64,000 nt of DNA from Paenarthrobacter nicotinovorans (GTDB lineage Bacteria > Actinomycetota > Actinomycetes > Actinomycetales > Micrococcaceae). Where the stretch lies: positions 3,534,001-3,598,000 of the forward strand of contig NZ_CP089293.1 of the NCBI RefSeq assembly GCF_021919345.1, given 5' to 3'. The notes under the pieces are model-generated. The model saw only the letters and a program-made list of their open reading frames with translations, made no database searches and was not told the DNA's origin. Shown here piece by piece: positions 42,526 to 51,986 of the stretch (position 1 is the first letter of the stretch; each line of letters starts with the position of its first letter). A program made the position numbers and the translations under genes.

Positions 42526-44556
42526 CTACTTGGTGCCGGTGTAGACGACGGCGGGCGCCGCCGGGGCCTGCATCCCCTCACCGATGAAGAAGCCCGGGTG
42601 GGGCGGCTGGTTGTACGCCACATTCTCACGTGCAACAGCCGTGCGGTAGACGGTGTCGTGCATCAGCGTGCGCAGGCGAACCTCGGTGGGAGCCGTGGTG
42701 GTGTAGATCCTGAGTTCGGTGCTGTCCGTGGACGGCCAGGCGATCTCCTCGCGCCAGTCACCCAGGATGTCGGCCTGAATGGACGGGTTGCCCTTGGTGG
42801 TGTTGTTGCTGCGGGCACCGTCCGCCGTCAGGAGGCGGTCGCTGGTTTCGGTTTCCCAGTTCCACTTGGAGATGGTGGGAACGCCGCGGGAGACCGTTGC
42901 ATCGTAGTCGTGGTCAACGATCTCGCGGAGCAGGTCCCCGTCCCACCAAGCCAGGAAGTTGGCGGCCGGAATGTTCTCGGAGATCAGCTCACCCTTGGCC
43001 GACCTCAGCTGGCCCACCGGCGAGTCCCAGGCGGCGGAACCACCCACGGCCCAGCCCTCGGCCCCTTCATAGCGGGGATCGATGTCACCCGCTGCACCAC
43101 GGCCGGTGTCCTTGACGGCAGGGATGCTCCAGAGAATTTCACCCGTAGCAGCATCCCGGAAGGTCGCTCCACGGTTGCCGCTTTGGCCCATGCTTTCGTG
43201 GACGGCAAATGTCTCCAGCCCCGGCCTGGACGGGTCGAGGTCGCCGGTGTGGATCGCGTCGCCATGACCGAGCTTGGTGTTGTACAGCGGCTGGCCGTTG
43301 TCATCGATGGTCATTGAGCCGAAGACGAACTCATCCTTGCCGTCCTGGTCCACGTCCGCGACGGAGAGGTTGTGGTTGCCTTGCCCCTTGTACTCGTCCC
43401 CGGCCTGGTTGGAATCGAAGGTCCAGCGTTTCACGAGTTTTCCGTTGACGAGGTCGTAGGTCACCAGCACTGTGCGGGTGTAGTAGCCGCGGCTGAACAT
43501 CAGCGAGGGGTGTTCGCCGTCGAGATATGCCACGGCTGCGAGGAAGCGGTCAACGCGGTTGCCGTAATTGTCGCCCCACCCTGCCACCGGGCCCCGGGCT
43601 GGCTCGTAAGCGACGGTGTCCATGATCGTTCCAGTTTCGCCCTTGAAGACCGTGAGGAACTCGGGACCGGACAAGACGTAGCCGGCACTGTTGCGGTAGT
43701 CGGCGTTGGCGTTGCCGATCACCGTTCCCGCCGCGTCCGTCGTGCCGTCCGCCGTCTTGAACGAGACCTCGGCCTTGCCGTCGCCGTCGAAGTCATACGC
43801 GAGGACCTGCGTGTAGTGTGCGCCGGCGCGAATGTTGCGCCCCAGGTCGATGCGCCACAGCTTGGTTCCGTCCAGTTTGTAGGCATCCACGTAGACGTTG
43901 CCCGTGTAACCGGATTGCGAGTTGTCCTTCGCGTTGGATGGCGCCCACGTCTGGATGACCTCGTACTTGCCGTCGCCGTCGAGGTCTGCCACGGTGGCGT
44001 CGTTGGCCGAGTAGGTGTAGGGCTTGCCGTCGGGCGTCACGCCGTCGGCCGGCTTGTCCAGCTTGATGGCCAGGTAGTTCTGCGCCAGGGGCGTGACCGC
44101 CTCGGTCAGCTTGTCCCGGCCTTGGCCGTTGGCGACGGTCTTGATCACGTAGCTGGACTGCGCCGTCCCGTCCGGGTCAACGAACATCGTGGCGTTGCGC
44201 AGGGGTTCGGGGGTGATGTTGACGCCGTCGCGCAGAACCTGGAAGCCGACACTGTCTTTGTCCAGGCCGAGCATACGCCAGCTCACTGTGACGCCCTGAT
44301 CCGTCAGGACGGCCACGGGTGCGCGGTCCAGGTTTTCCACTTGGCGCTTCAGCGAAGCGGGGTCCTTGGCGGCAGGCACGACGGCGGGAAGTCCGGTTTG
44401 CGCTGACTGCGGGAGTTGGGCGGGAGCTGCTTGGGCAAGCGGGACGCCTGTCAGCGCGATGGCGGCGGCAGCCAGGGAGGCAGAGGCCGCCAGTGGAACT
44501 GCCCTCCGCGCACGACGACGGGCGGTGGGGTAGGAACATTTCGAGGTGTGAGCCAA
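42526..44556 (-). CDS. Secreted rhamnogalacturonan lyase (PL11)
   Basis: A 676-residue secreted lyase that cleaves the rhamnogalacturonan I backbone of pectin. A basic N-terminus and a signal peptide (AVPLAASASLAAAAIALTGV) end near AQAAPAQ. The beta-propeller has calcium-binding DxDGDGK repeats (VADLDGDGKYEVIQTW, AYDFDGDGKAEVSF, VADVDQDGKDEFVFGS) and the conserved GDWREEIAWPS. I chose the TTG preceded by AAAGGAG at seven bases. The longer frame has no such site and would run through the operators. Two LacI-type sites upstream suggest catabolic repression by a regulator outside the window. Confidence 0.93.
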   Translation of the reverse strand: MAHTSKCSYPTARRRARRAVPLAASASLAAAAIALTGVPLAQAAPAQLPQSAQTGLPAVVPAAKDPASLKRQVENLDRAPVAVLTDQGVTVSWRMLGLDKDSVGFQVLRDGVNITPEPLRNATMFVDPDGTAQSSYVIKTVANGQGRDKLTEAVTPLAQNYLAIKLDKPADGVTPDGKPYTYSANDATVADLDGDGKYEVIQTWAPSNAKDNSQSGYTGNVYVDAYKLDGTKLWRIDLGRNIRAGAHYTQVLAYDFDGDGKAEVSFKTADGTTDAAGTVIGNANADYRNSAGYVLSGPEFLTVFKGETGTIMDTVAYEPARGPVAGWGDNYGNRVDRFLAAVAYLDGEHPSLMFSRGYYTRTVLVTYDLVNGKLVKRWTFDSNQAGDEYKGQGNHNLSVADVDQDGKDEFVFGSMTIDDNGQPLYNTKLGHGDAIHTGDLDPSRPGLETFAVHESMGQSGNRGATFRDAATGEILWSIPAVKDTGRGAAGDIDPRYEGAEGWAVGGSAAWDSPVGQLRSAKGELISENIPAANFLAWWDGDLLREIVDHDYDATVSRGVPTISKWNWETETSDRLLTADGARSNNTTKGNPSIQADILGDWREEIAWPSTDSTELRIYTTTAPTEVRLRTLMHDTVYRTAVARENVAYNQPPHPGFFIGEGMQAPAAPAVVYTGTK

Positions 44557-44901
44557 AGAACATCTCCTTTGATGCTGGGCGGCAGGGGGTCTGCGCGCAC
44601 TTTTTTGGAACGTTTCACTCGGCGCCGAGCAATCTCTCCGCATATGAGCGAGTGAAGTGATCGATGCGAGAAAACGCTTTCCGCCAACAAGGTTTACCAG
44701 CGCCTCAACCATCCGGTCAAGGGTTTGACAGGAAATGACTGTGCGGCTTCGGTGCGAAATGTTCGAATTTGTCCGTTGCTCCATGTGCATCTGTGAGCCC
44801 TCCGTGACGGTCCGTTTCGTCGGATTTCGCCGGATTTAGCCCGGTTGAGCGGGGTGACGGATCGGCTTTGGCCGGGGCACTGCGCTCCGTAGTGTCGTGC
44901 C
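44557..44901. other. Divergent promoter region of lyase and LLM gene
   Basis: A 345-base gap that holds the signals for two divergent genes, including the two LacI-type operators described separately. It has no credible coding frame. Its left half has the AT-rich tracts expected of a promoter. Confidence 0.5.
44606..44681. promoter_or_regulatory. Two LacI-family operator-like palindromes
   Basis: TGGAACGTTTCA (44606-44617) and GAAAACGCTTTC (44670-44681) both fit the LacI-family consensus with a central CG. They are 64 bp apart, centre to centre, upstream of the rhamnogalacturonan lyase start. This spacing is close to six helical turns, so looping repression is possible. Confidence 0.6.
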
Positions 44902-46038
44902 ATGCCGAAGCCTTCAGTCACTCCCTTGTCCGTCCTCGACCTGAGCCCGGTTTCTGCCGGGCAGACACCGGGCGAGGCGCTGCGCAGCACCATCGCGCTT
45001 GCCGCCTCCGCCGAAGCTTCCGGCTACTCGCGCTACTGGCTCGCAGAACATCACCTCAACACAGGCGTTGCCGGTTCTGCCCCGCATATCCTGGCCGGTT
45101 TGGTTGCGTCGGCCACCACGACCATCCGTGTCGGCACGGCGGCCACCCTGTTGGGGAATTACAGGCCGCTCCAGATTGCGGAGAGCATCGGCACGCTCGC
45201 CGCCGTGTTCCCGGACCGTGTGGACCTTGGCTTTGGTCGCTCCGGCCCGCCGAAGTCGCCCAGCGAACCGGCTCCTGGAGTAGTTCCCCCTACGGACACA
45301 CCCGGCGATCGCGTGGTTGACGGTTTGCTGATTCCTTCGCCGCGCCCCATCTTCGGCGCCGTCCTTCCCAGGAAATTCCGCTTGCAAGGTGAACTGCTGG
45401 GCCGCTTCCCTGGAGACACGGACAACTTCGAGAACGACGTCCAGGACATCATCGGTTTCTTCACCGGGGAGTACAGGACCAAGCATGGCGAGGAAGTCAC
45501 CGCGACGCCGGCTCTCGGGCAGGCGCCCCAATTCTGGATCCACGGTTCAACAGCGGGTCCCAGCGCGCGTTTGGCAGGCAAGTTGGGACTTCCCTTCGGC
45601 GCGAACTACCACGTAGCACCAGCCGGCGTGCTGGACTCCATTGCCGAATACCGGGCCCACTTTGAACCGTCTGCTTCCTTGCAGGAACCGCAGGTGATCG
45701 TCTCGGCGGACGTGCTGGTGGCCCCGGACGAACGCCAAGCACAGCGCCTCGCACGCGGCTATGCCCAGTGGGTACACGGCATTCGCAGCGGCCAGGGCGC
45801 CATCCCCTACCCCTCGCCGGACGATGCCCTGGATCTTCCTTTGGACGCGGAAGCCGAGGAGCTGATCAAAGACCGCGTGGACACGAGGCTGGTGGGCGAC
45901 CCCCACCAAGTCAGCGCCAAGCTGCGCACGTTGCAGCGCGTCACCGGCGCCCAGGAACTGCTCATCACCACCATTGCCCACGACCCCGCCGACCGGCAGA
46001 ACTCCTACCAGTTGCTGGCCGAGGCCTGGGGCCTCTGA
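44902..46038 (+). CDS. LLM-class flavin-dependent monooxygenase
   Basis: A 378-residue luciferase-like protein. It begins LSVLDLSPVSAGQTPGEAL, with SGYSRYWLAEHH and RVGTAATLLGNYRPLQIAES typical of the group that has an MsnO8-like N-terminus. FPDRVDLGFGRSG continues the flavin barrel. It probably oxidises a small organic molecule using reduced FMN and oxygen. The rhodanese gene begins 54 bp downstream, perhaps in the same transcript. The substrate is not predictable. Confidence 0.88.
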   Translation: MPKPSVTPLSVLDLSPVSAGQTPGEALRSTIALAASAEASGYSRYWLAEHHLNTGVAGSAPHILAGLVASATTTIRVGTAATLLGNYRPLQIAESIGTLAAVFPDRVDLGFGRSGPPKSPSEPAPGVVPPTDTPGDRVVDGLLIPSPRPIFGAVLPRKFRLQGELLGRFPGDTDNFENDVQDIIGFFTGEYRTKHGEEVTATPALGQAPQFWIHGSTAGPSARLAGKLGLPFGANYHVAPAGVLDSIAEYRAHFEPSASLQEPQVIVSADVLVAPDERQAQRLARGYAQWVHGIRSGQGAIPYPSPDDALDLPLDAEAEELIKDRVDTRLVGDPHQVSAKLRTLQRVTGAQELLITTIAHDPADRQNSYQLLAEAWGL

Positions 46039-46092
46039 CTTTCCGATTTTCCAACCACCACCAACACGTCCACCACCTATAAAAGGAGCTCC

Positions 46093-46530
46093 ATGTCCAC
46101 CGAAACCACAGTTCAGGACTCAGTACAGGAAGACACCCAACTGATCACCGCCGACGCCGCCGCCAAGCTCATCGAAGAAGGCGCGCTGCTGATTGATGTC
46201 CGCAGCGAAGGAGGCCGCGCCAGCACCGGCGCAGTCCCCGGTGCCGTAGTGGTCAACCGCGAGCACGTTGAGGAAGACTTCAGCCCCGAATCCGCGCACC
46301 GCCTTGCCCAGGTCAGCGGCACCGACCAGAAAATCGTGGTGTTCTGCGGCTCCGTGAACGGTTCACGTCCCGTCGCGCAGAAGCTCAAAGTCCTCGGCTA
46401 CGCCAACGCCGTCCACGTGGACGGCGGCTTCCCGGCACTCCGCGACGCCGGTGTCCCCACCACCGGGCCGACGGCCCCGCCGGCTCCCGTAGCTCAGGCG
46501 TCCACTGATTCGGTGGCTTCCGAACGCTGA
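46093..46530 (+). CDS. Rhodanese-like domain protein
   Basis: A 145-residue single-domain rhodanese. The conserved start is LLIDVRSEGGRASTGAVPGA, and the active-site loop is VFCGSVNGSRP, with the persulfide-forming cysteine near residue 86. The tail is Pro/Ala-rich and disordered. It should transfer sulfane sulfur in the cytoplasm. The ATG follows AAAAGGAGCTCC. Its 3' end overlaps the convergent MFS remnant by about 37 bp, which fits the remnant being non-functional. Confidence 0.88.
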   Translation: MSTETTVQDSVQEDTQLITADAAAKLIEEGALLIDVRSEGGRASTGAVPGAVVVNREHVEEDFSPESAHRLAQVSGTDQKIVVFCGSVNGSRPVAQKLKVLGYANAVHVDGGFPALRDAGVPTTGPTAPPAPVAQASTDSVASER

Positions 46531-46856
46531 GCACCGGCCGCCGTCGGACGTTCCGACGTAAGTGCTACCGCCGCCGTCGCGGTTTCCTTCCCGGAAGTCA
46601 CGACGGCGGCACGTGCGTTTCTGCGGTCCCGCGCCTCGCGGAACCAGTCCAGTCCGCCGGCGAGCAAGGCGACGCCCAGCAGGACACAGCACATCACGAT
46701 GCCTTGGTGGAAAGCATCCTTGGAGGCCTGGCCGGTGGCCGCTCCCTGGGCTTGCAGGAACATCCCAGCGGCAGCGGCCGAACACAGTGCCGCAGCGAAT
46801 CGTTGGCTGAGTTGGTAGAAGCCTGCTGCCACTCCCGCCATGCGTTCCTTCCCGCC
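46494..46856 (-). pseudogene. C-terminal remnant of an MFS transporter (DHA2-like)
   Basis: About 120 residues resemble only the last part of a DHA2-type (EmrB/QacA) exporter. They include a GKERMAGVAAGFYQLSQR helix, a final hydrophobic helix (IVMCCVLLGVALLAGGLDWF) and a charged tail. The first 10 or more helices are missing. Upstream the frame meets a TGA within about 11 codons, next to a C-run and a dispersed repeat. The ATG at GVAAGFYQL is an internal methionine, not a start. The deletion or insertion junction probably lies at about 46850-46880. Confidence 0.75.
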
Positions 46857-47156
46857 CCCCCCTTTGCCTCAGGTTGGCCCGAAAAACAACCAGAAATGGT
46901 TAATTTGGGGGAATATGAATGTCAAAGCGGGTCAGGAAGCCACCGAGAGGACGCGTGCCTGGGCCTCATCACCGATCAACAGTCCTTGGACCTTCCGCCC
47001 GTGAGGGGTTAGCTCCCAACCCTTTGGCTCGCGCCAATAACCCCGGGAGCTCACCTCTCGCGTAAAGGTCTTATCAAGAATTGGCCCCTTCCGGCATCAC
47101 GCCTCGTGCGCGGTGCTATGTTCAGCTCAGATCGACGAGCGTCTGGGAGGGCACCC
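46857..47156. other. Gene-free junction region
   Basis: About 300 bases between the MFS remnant and the APC permease start. It holds the GGGTCAGGAAGC-type repeat at its left end. The rest shows no coding frame; GGGAGGGCACCC at the right end is the ribosome site of the permease. Confidence 0.5.
46879..46944. repeat. Dispersed GGGTCAGGAAGC repeat, copy 1
   Basis: It begins CCGAAAAACAACCA and ends CAAAGCGGGTCAGGAAGCC with ACC. The same order of blocks occurs at 56209-56297. The copy lies exactly where the MFS gene is truncated, so it may be the scar of a mobile element. Confidence 0.6.
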
Positions 47157-49132
47157 ATGACCACGTTAAGCAGACCACCGGCTGACCCCTCGGCTCCCAG
47201 GCCCCGGGGTTGGACATCATTCCGGACGTGGCTCCTGTTCGGGCTGCAGGACAGCAAAGGCCGGCATCCCGGCCCCGGCGTGGTCAGTGCGGCCCACGAG
47301 AAGAAGCACCATTGGTGGCAGGTCATGTGCCTGACGGGCGTGGACTACTTCTCCACCCTTGGCTACCAGCCGGCCATCGCTGCCTTGGCCGCGGGCGTGA
47401 TCTCACCGCTGGCCACCATCGTCCTGGTTGCCGTTACCTTGTTCGGCGCGCTTCCGGTCTACCGGCGCGTGGCAGGGGAAAGTCCCCGCGGCGAGGGCTC
47501 CATCGCCATGCTCGAGCGTTTGCTTCCACGCTGGGGAGGCAAACTGCTGGTGCTGGTGCTGCTCGGCTTTGCCGCCACGGACTTCATGATCACCATGACT
47601 CTTTCCGCGGCGGATGCCACGGCCCACTTCATCCAGAACCCGGTGATGCCGTCCTGGCTGCAGGGCCAGAATGTTCCTGTCACCTTGGTCCTCCTGGCAC
47701 TCCTGGCCGCCGTTTTCCTCCGTGGTTTCAAGGAGGCGATAGGCGTCGCCGTCGTTCTTGTGGTCCTTTACCTGGGCTTGAATGTGGTGGTGGTCGCCAC
47801 CACCGTCGTCGAGGTCCTGGCGCATCCCACCGCCGTAGGTGACTGGTGGCAGCTGCTGTGGACTTCCCACGGCAACCCGCTCATGGCCGTAGCCATCGCT
47901 TGCATTGTCTTTCCGAAACTCGCGTTGGGCCTCTCCGGATTCGAGACGGGTGTCGCCGTGATGCCGCAGGTGCAGGGCGACCCCGATGACACTGAGGCCA
48001 AGCCAACAGGCCGCATCCGGGGAACCCGGAGAATGCTCACCACCGCCGCATTGATCATGAGTACGTTCCTCATCACCTCAAGCTTCACTACTGTGGTCCT
48101 CATCCCCGAGCGCGAGTTCGAGCCCGGCGGCCAGGCAAACGGCCGTGCCCTCGCGTTCCTCGCCCACGAATACCTGGGCCTGGGTTTGGCACGGTGTACG
48201 ACATCAGCACCATCGCCATCCTGTGGTTCGCAGGCGCCTCCGCCATGGCCGGCCTGCTCAACCTTGTACCGCGGTACCTTCCCCGCTACGGCATGGCTCC
48301 GGAATGGGCCAAGGCGGTTCGCCCCTTGGTGCTGGTTTTCACGCTGGTGGGGTTCTTCATCACTATCGCCTTCAACGCCGACGTCGACGCCCAGGGCGGT
48401 GCCTACGCCACCGGTGTCCTGGTGCTGATGACGTCAGCCGCCGTTGCCGTGACACTGTCCACCCGCCGTCGTGATCAGCGCAAACGCATGATCGGCTTCG
48501 GCGCCATCGCCGCCGTGTTCGTCTACACCACGGTGGCCAACGTCGTGGAGCGACCCGAAGGCATCCGGATTGCGGCCGTGTTCATCGCCGGCATCATCGG
48601 CATCTCCCTGCTGTCCCGGGTGCGCAGGTCGTTCGAGTTGCACGCCACACACGTCCACATGGACCGCAACGCCCTGGAATTCATCCTTGACGACGGCACC
48701 GAACCCATACGGCTCATCGCGCACGAACCGCTCCGGCTTACGGCGGAGGCCTATCGCTCGAAGCTGGTCTCGGCCATCGAGGTCAGCCACCTCCCCCTCA
48801 ACTACCACGGCCTGTTCCTTGAAGTGGTGCTCGACGACACTTCGGATTTCGAGACCGAACTGTACGTCAAGGGCATCGAACGGCACGGCTACCGGATCCT
48901 TGAGGTGCATGGTCCGGTGGTGGCGAACACCATTGCCTCGGTGCTTTTGCATATCCGTGACGTCACAGGGTTGATGCCCCACATATATTTCCGCTGGACT
49001 GAGGGCAACCCGATGACCAACCTGTTGCGCTTCCTGTTCCTGGGCGAGGGCGAAATAGCCCCGGTGACCCGCGAGGTCCTCAGGGAGGCCGAACCGGAGG
49101 TGAGCCGCCGCCCGTGGGTGCACGTCGGTTGA
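47157..49132 (+). pseudogene. APC-family permease interrupted by a one-base frameshift
   Basis: Two frames together make one APC-type permease of about 658 residues. The first part has VMCLTGVDYFSTLGYQPAIA and about eight helices up to EYLGLGL. The second continues [20 protein letters not shown] through a 250-residue cytoplasmic C-terminal region. The frames join at about 48187, where GGGTTTGGCACGGTG lacks one base. Restoring it gives [13 protein letters not shown]. No homopolymer long enough for easy slippage is present. It is either a real inactivating deletion or a sequencing error; both halves otherwise look intact. Substrate unknown. Confidence 0.82.
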
Positions 49133-49240
49133 GCGGCGTCCTCTGTCCCGGGTGGCACCGGCAATACCTGTATGGGCCGTCACTCCCGTGGCGCCGGGGA
49201 GTAGCGTTCAGTGGGATAGGTCAACCATGAAAGGAACATC

Positions 49241-50071
49241 ATGACTACCTGGCTCATCACAGGCTGCTCCACCGGTCTCGGCCGCGCACTTGCCCTGGCG
49301 GTCCTCGCGAAAGGCGATAACGCCGTCGTGACCGCGCGCGACACCGCCACTCTGCAGGACCTCGCCGCGGAATTCCCGACGACGGCACTCGCCGTCCCGC
49401 TCGACGTCACCGATCAGTCGCAGGTGGAAGCGGCCGTGCAGCAGGCCGTGGAGCGCTTCGGCGGTGTGGACGTCCTGGTCAACAACGCGGGATACGGCTA
49501 TCGCGCCGCGATCGAAGAGGGCGCCGACGCGGACGTCAGGACGCTGTTCGATACCAACGTGTTCGGTCCCGTCGCCATGATCAAGGCCGTCCTGCCCGGG
49601 ATGCGTACCCGGCGTTCGGGTGCGATCGTGAACATCTCCTCGATCGGCGCCCGCATCTGCCCACCCGGCTCGGGCTATTACTCGGCAACAAAGGCCGCGC
49701 TTGAAGGCATTTCCGGTTCCCTGCAGAAGGAACTGGCGCCGTTGGGCATCACAGTAACGGCCGTGGAACCGGGTGGTTTCAGGACGGACTTCGCCGGAAG
49801 GTCGCTCACGCAATCCGCAGAAGCCATTGACGACTACGCCCAGACTGCCGGCAAGCGACGCAAGGAAAACGACACGGTGCATGGGACGCAGCAGGGTGAT
49901 CCGGACAGGGCAGCCCAGGTGATTATCAACGCTGTCGAGGCCTCTGAAACTCCTGGCTTCCTGCTGCTCGGTGAGGACGCCGCCAAGGCCTTTGACGCCG
50001 TAGCGGAAGCCCAGCGGGCCGAGGTGGATCGTTGGCGGGAGCTCACTGTCAGCACCGGTTACACGGAGTAA
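49241..50071 (+). CDS. Short-chain dehydrogenase/reductase (SDR)
   Basis: A 276-residue classical SDR. The NAD(P) site is LITGCSTGLGRALA, the NNAG motif is VLVNNAGYGYR, the catalytic Ser is in IVNISSIGA, and Tyr/Lys are in YYSATKAALEG. The arginine in TARDT after strand 2 favours NADP. It follows GAAAGGAACATC. It stands alone, downstream of the broken permease. The substrate is unknown, as is usual for this subgroup (oxidoreductase of the YbbO/DltE-like type). Confidence 0.9.
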   Translation: MTTWLITGCSTGLGRALALAVLAKGDNAVVTARDTATLQDLAAEFPTTALAVPLDVTDQSQVEAAVQQAVERFGGVDVLVNNAGYGYRAAIEEGADADVRTLFDTNVFGPVAMIKAVLPGMRTRRSGAIVNISSIGARICPPGSGYYSATKAALEGISGSLQKELAPLGITVTAVEPGGFRTDFAGRSLTQSAEAIDDYAQTAGKRRKENDTVHGTQQGDPDRAAQVIINAVEASETPGFLLLGEDAAKAFDAVAEAQRAEVDRWRELTVSTGYTE

Positions 50072-50251
50072 CAAGCAACGTGTAATCGGTCACACTTGGC
50101 TGGATTCGCTTGTCAATCACGGTGGGCAGCATGAACCATGAATGAGGGAATCCGTTCCCATACAAGCTGAATCAGCAATCCTCACCGACGAGGATGCGGC
50201 CCCGGGCGACGAAGCTTGGGGCTGTCACCAGCCTGAGTGAAAGTACTGACA

Positions 50252-50422
50252 ATGACGACACATACTGACTCCATCACGCTGAAAATCTGGGACAAGTCGG
50301 CCATCGACCACACCATCGATGCCGCCATCCAGTCCCTTTCCCACCGCGCTGCGGCAGAAAACTGCGGCATTGCCGTGACCCTCAGCGGACCGAAGACCTT
50401 TACGGTCAGCCTGAGCCGCTAA
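50252..50422 (+). CDS. Small conserved-looking protein, unknown function
   Basis: A 56-residue protein beginning MTTHTDSITLKIWDKSAIDH, with an amphipathic helix (IDAAIQSLSHRAAAENCGIA) and a final strand (VTLSGPKTFTVSLSR). It has one cysteine and no membrane segment. Coding character is supported by sensible composition and by a perfect terminator directly after it. An in-frame GTG five codons upstream is possible; neither start has a strong ribosome site. The function is not recognisable. Confidence 0.6.
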   Translation: MTTHTDSITLKIWDKSAIDHTIDAAIQSLSHRAAAENCGIAVTLSGPKTFTVSLSR

Positions 50423-50435
50423 GCTGCTCGACAAC

Positions 50436-50485
50436 AAACGCAAGAGGACGACGCCGGGACCTCCCGACGTCGTCCTCTTGCGTTT
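50436..50485 (+). terminator. Perfect 18-bp terminator hairpin
   Basis: AAACGCAAGAGGACGACG pairs without mismatch with its reverse complement at 50468-50485. The loop is 14 bases and the stem ends in TTT. It lies 14 bases after the small gene. Confidence 0.88.
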
Positions 50486-50641
50486 AAGGCTGCACCTGAT
50501 CCCGTAGCCGTTTGCGTGACGCTTCAAGCAAACCCTGAGCAAACCTTGATTTTTCCTTGACGCTTTGCCTGCGCGTTTCTTGCGTTGGCGTTGGAACTCT
50601 AAGTGAGTCAACGCTTCCAGCTAACGAACGGAGGGATCACA

Positions 50642-51787
50642 ATGCTCACGGAAACCACGGTCCACGCATCAACGGACACCGCTGCCTCACCGGCCCCGGC
50701 CACCGCGCCCCGCGGATCCCACCGTGCCGCCGGCGGCGTGGTAACTGTCCTGGTTCCGGCCCACAACGAATCCGCCGGCATCACCGACACACTTGTCTCC
50801 CTGAACAACCAGACCCGCCGCCCGGACCGCGTGATCGTGGTGGCCGATAACTGCACCGACGATACCGAGGACCTCGCGGTCGCCCAGGGCGCTGAGGTCA
50901 TCCGTACGGTGGGAAACAAGGACAAGAAGGCCGGAGCTCTGAACTTCGCCCTCAGCCGGCTGCTGCCCGACGCCGACCCCGAGGACCTCATCCTGGTCCA
51001 GGACGCAGACTCCCAGCTCGCCCTTGACTTCATTGAGAACGCCACACAAAACCTGCTCGCCGACGAACTGCTCGGCGCGGTAGGCGGTGTCTTCAGCGGA
51101 GGTCCCGGTGGCGGCTTCGTAGGTCACCTCCAGCGCAACGAATACGCCCGCTACGCCCGGGACGTCAAGCGCCTCCACGGCAAGTGCTTGGTAGTCACAG
51201 GGACCGCCGCCCTTTTCCGCGTCAAGACTCTTCGCGACGTCGCAGCTGCCCGCCTTGGCGGCACACTCCCTGCCGGAAACGGCAAGGGCGGCATCTACGA
51301 CACGTCCGTCCTGACAGAGGACAACGAACTCTCCTTCGCCCTGCTGACACTGGGTTATCGGATCGCTTCACCAGCCAACTGCACGCTGGTCACAGAGGTC
51401 ATGCCCACGTGGCGCGAACTGTGGGCGCAACGGCTCCGGTGGAAGCGGGGCGCGGTGGAGAACTGCGTGCAATACGGATGGACCAAAGTGACCAGGCCCT
51501 ACTGGGGCCGCCAGTTCCTTTCAATGATCGGCGTCGTAGTGACGCTGGCCTACTTTGGCTCCATCCTCTTCGCGCTCATTTCAGGGATGGGCCTGAACCT
51601 CCAGCCCTTCTGGATTGCAGTCACCGGCATCTTCATCCTGGAACGCGTCATCACTGTGCGGTTCCGGGGCTGGAGGCACATGCTGCTGGCCGCAACCATG
51701 TACGAAACAGTGATCGACATCTTCCTCCAGGCAGTCCACGCCAAGGCGTACCTGGACGCAGCATTCAACAGAAAGAAAGTTTGGTAA
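50642..51787 (+). CDS. Processive family 2 glycosyltransferase (polysaccharide synthase)
   Basis: A 381-residue membrane glycosyltransferase of the cellulose/hyaluronan synthase type. GT2 motifs are VTVLVPAHNESAGITDTLVS, VADNCTDDT, the DxD-like VQDADSQ, LTEDNELS and the processivity motif QRLRWKRG (QxxRW). Three or four C-terminal membrane helices follow (FLSMIGVVVTLAYFGSILFA). It polymerises a sugar from UDP- or GDP-donors at the membrane. The ATG has GGAGGG upstream. It is co-transcribed with the small LALTG protein and converges on a GH16 hydrolase, a pairing typical of exopolysaccharide modules. Confidence 0.9.
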   Translation: MLTETTVHASTDTAASPAPATAPRGSHRAAGGVVTVLVPAHNESAGITDTLVSLNNQTRRPDRVIVVADNCTDDTEDLAVAQGAEVIRTVGNKDKKAGALNFALSRLLPDADPEDLILVQDADSQLALDFIENATQNLLADELLGAVGGVFSGGPGGGFVGHLQRNEYARYARDVKRLHGKCLVVTGTAALFRVKTLRDVAAARLGGTLPAGNGKGGIYDTSVLTEDNELSFALLTLGYRIASPANCTLVTEVMPTWRELWAQRLRWKRGAVENCVQYGWTKVTRPYWGRQFLSMIGVVVTLAYFGSILFALISGMGLNLQPFWIAVTGIFILERVITVRFRGWRHMLLAATMYETVIDIFLQAVHAKAYLDAAFNRKKVW

Positions 51788-51794
51788 TCGACTC

Positions 51795-51986
51795 ATGTAC
51801 AACAGCCCAGTAACCCCCGCAGCCGGAGCAGCCGCGGCCGGAATGGGATCCGGTACCCTCGCCCTGACCGGAGCAGGCGACCTTTTCTGGTTCGCCCTGG
51901 CCGCGTTCGCCATGCTGGCATTGGGGCTCGCGATCAAGAGGATTGTTCCCGTCCGCGCACAGAAGAACCTGCCGTCCGCCTCCTAG
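51795..51986 (+). CDS. 63-residue membrane protein with LALTG sorting-like motif
   Basis: A very short protein. The Ala/Gly-rich head is followed by LALTG at residues 22-26, a hydrophobic helix (DLFWFALAAFAMLALGLAI) and a basic tail (KRIVPVRAQK). That order is a C-terminal sorting signal of the LAxTG class recognised by sortase E in high-GC actinobacteria. No N-terminal signal peptide or mature domain is present. It begins seven bases after the GT2 synthase stop, so it is probably a subunit or anchor of that synthase. Its stop shares a CTAG with the convergent GH16 gene. Confidence 0.75.
   Translation: MYNSPVTPAAGAAAAGMGSGTLALTGAGDLFWFALAAFAMLALGLAIKRIVPVRAQKNLPSAS

Noticed and set aside
46842..47156. 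Looked for an insertion sequence at the MFS truncation
   Set aside because: No transposase frame and no convincing terminal inverted repeats; only the short dispersed repeat remains.
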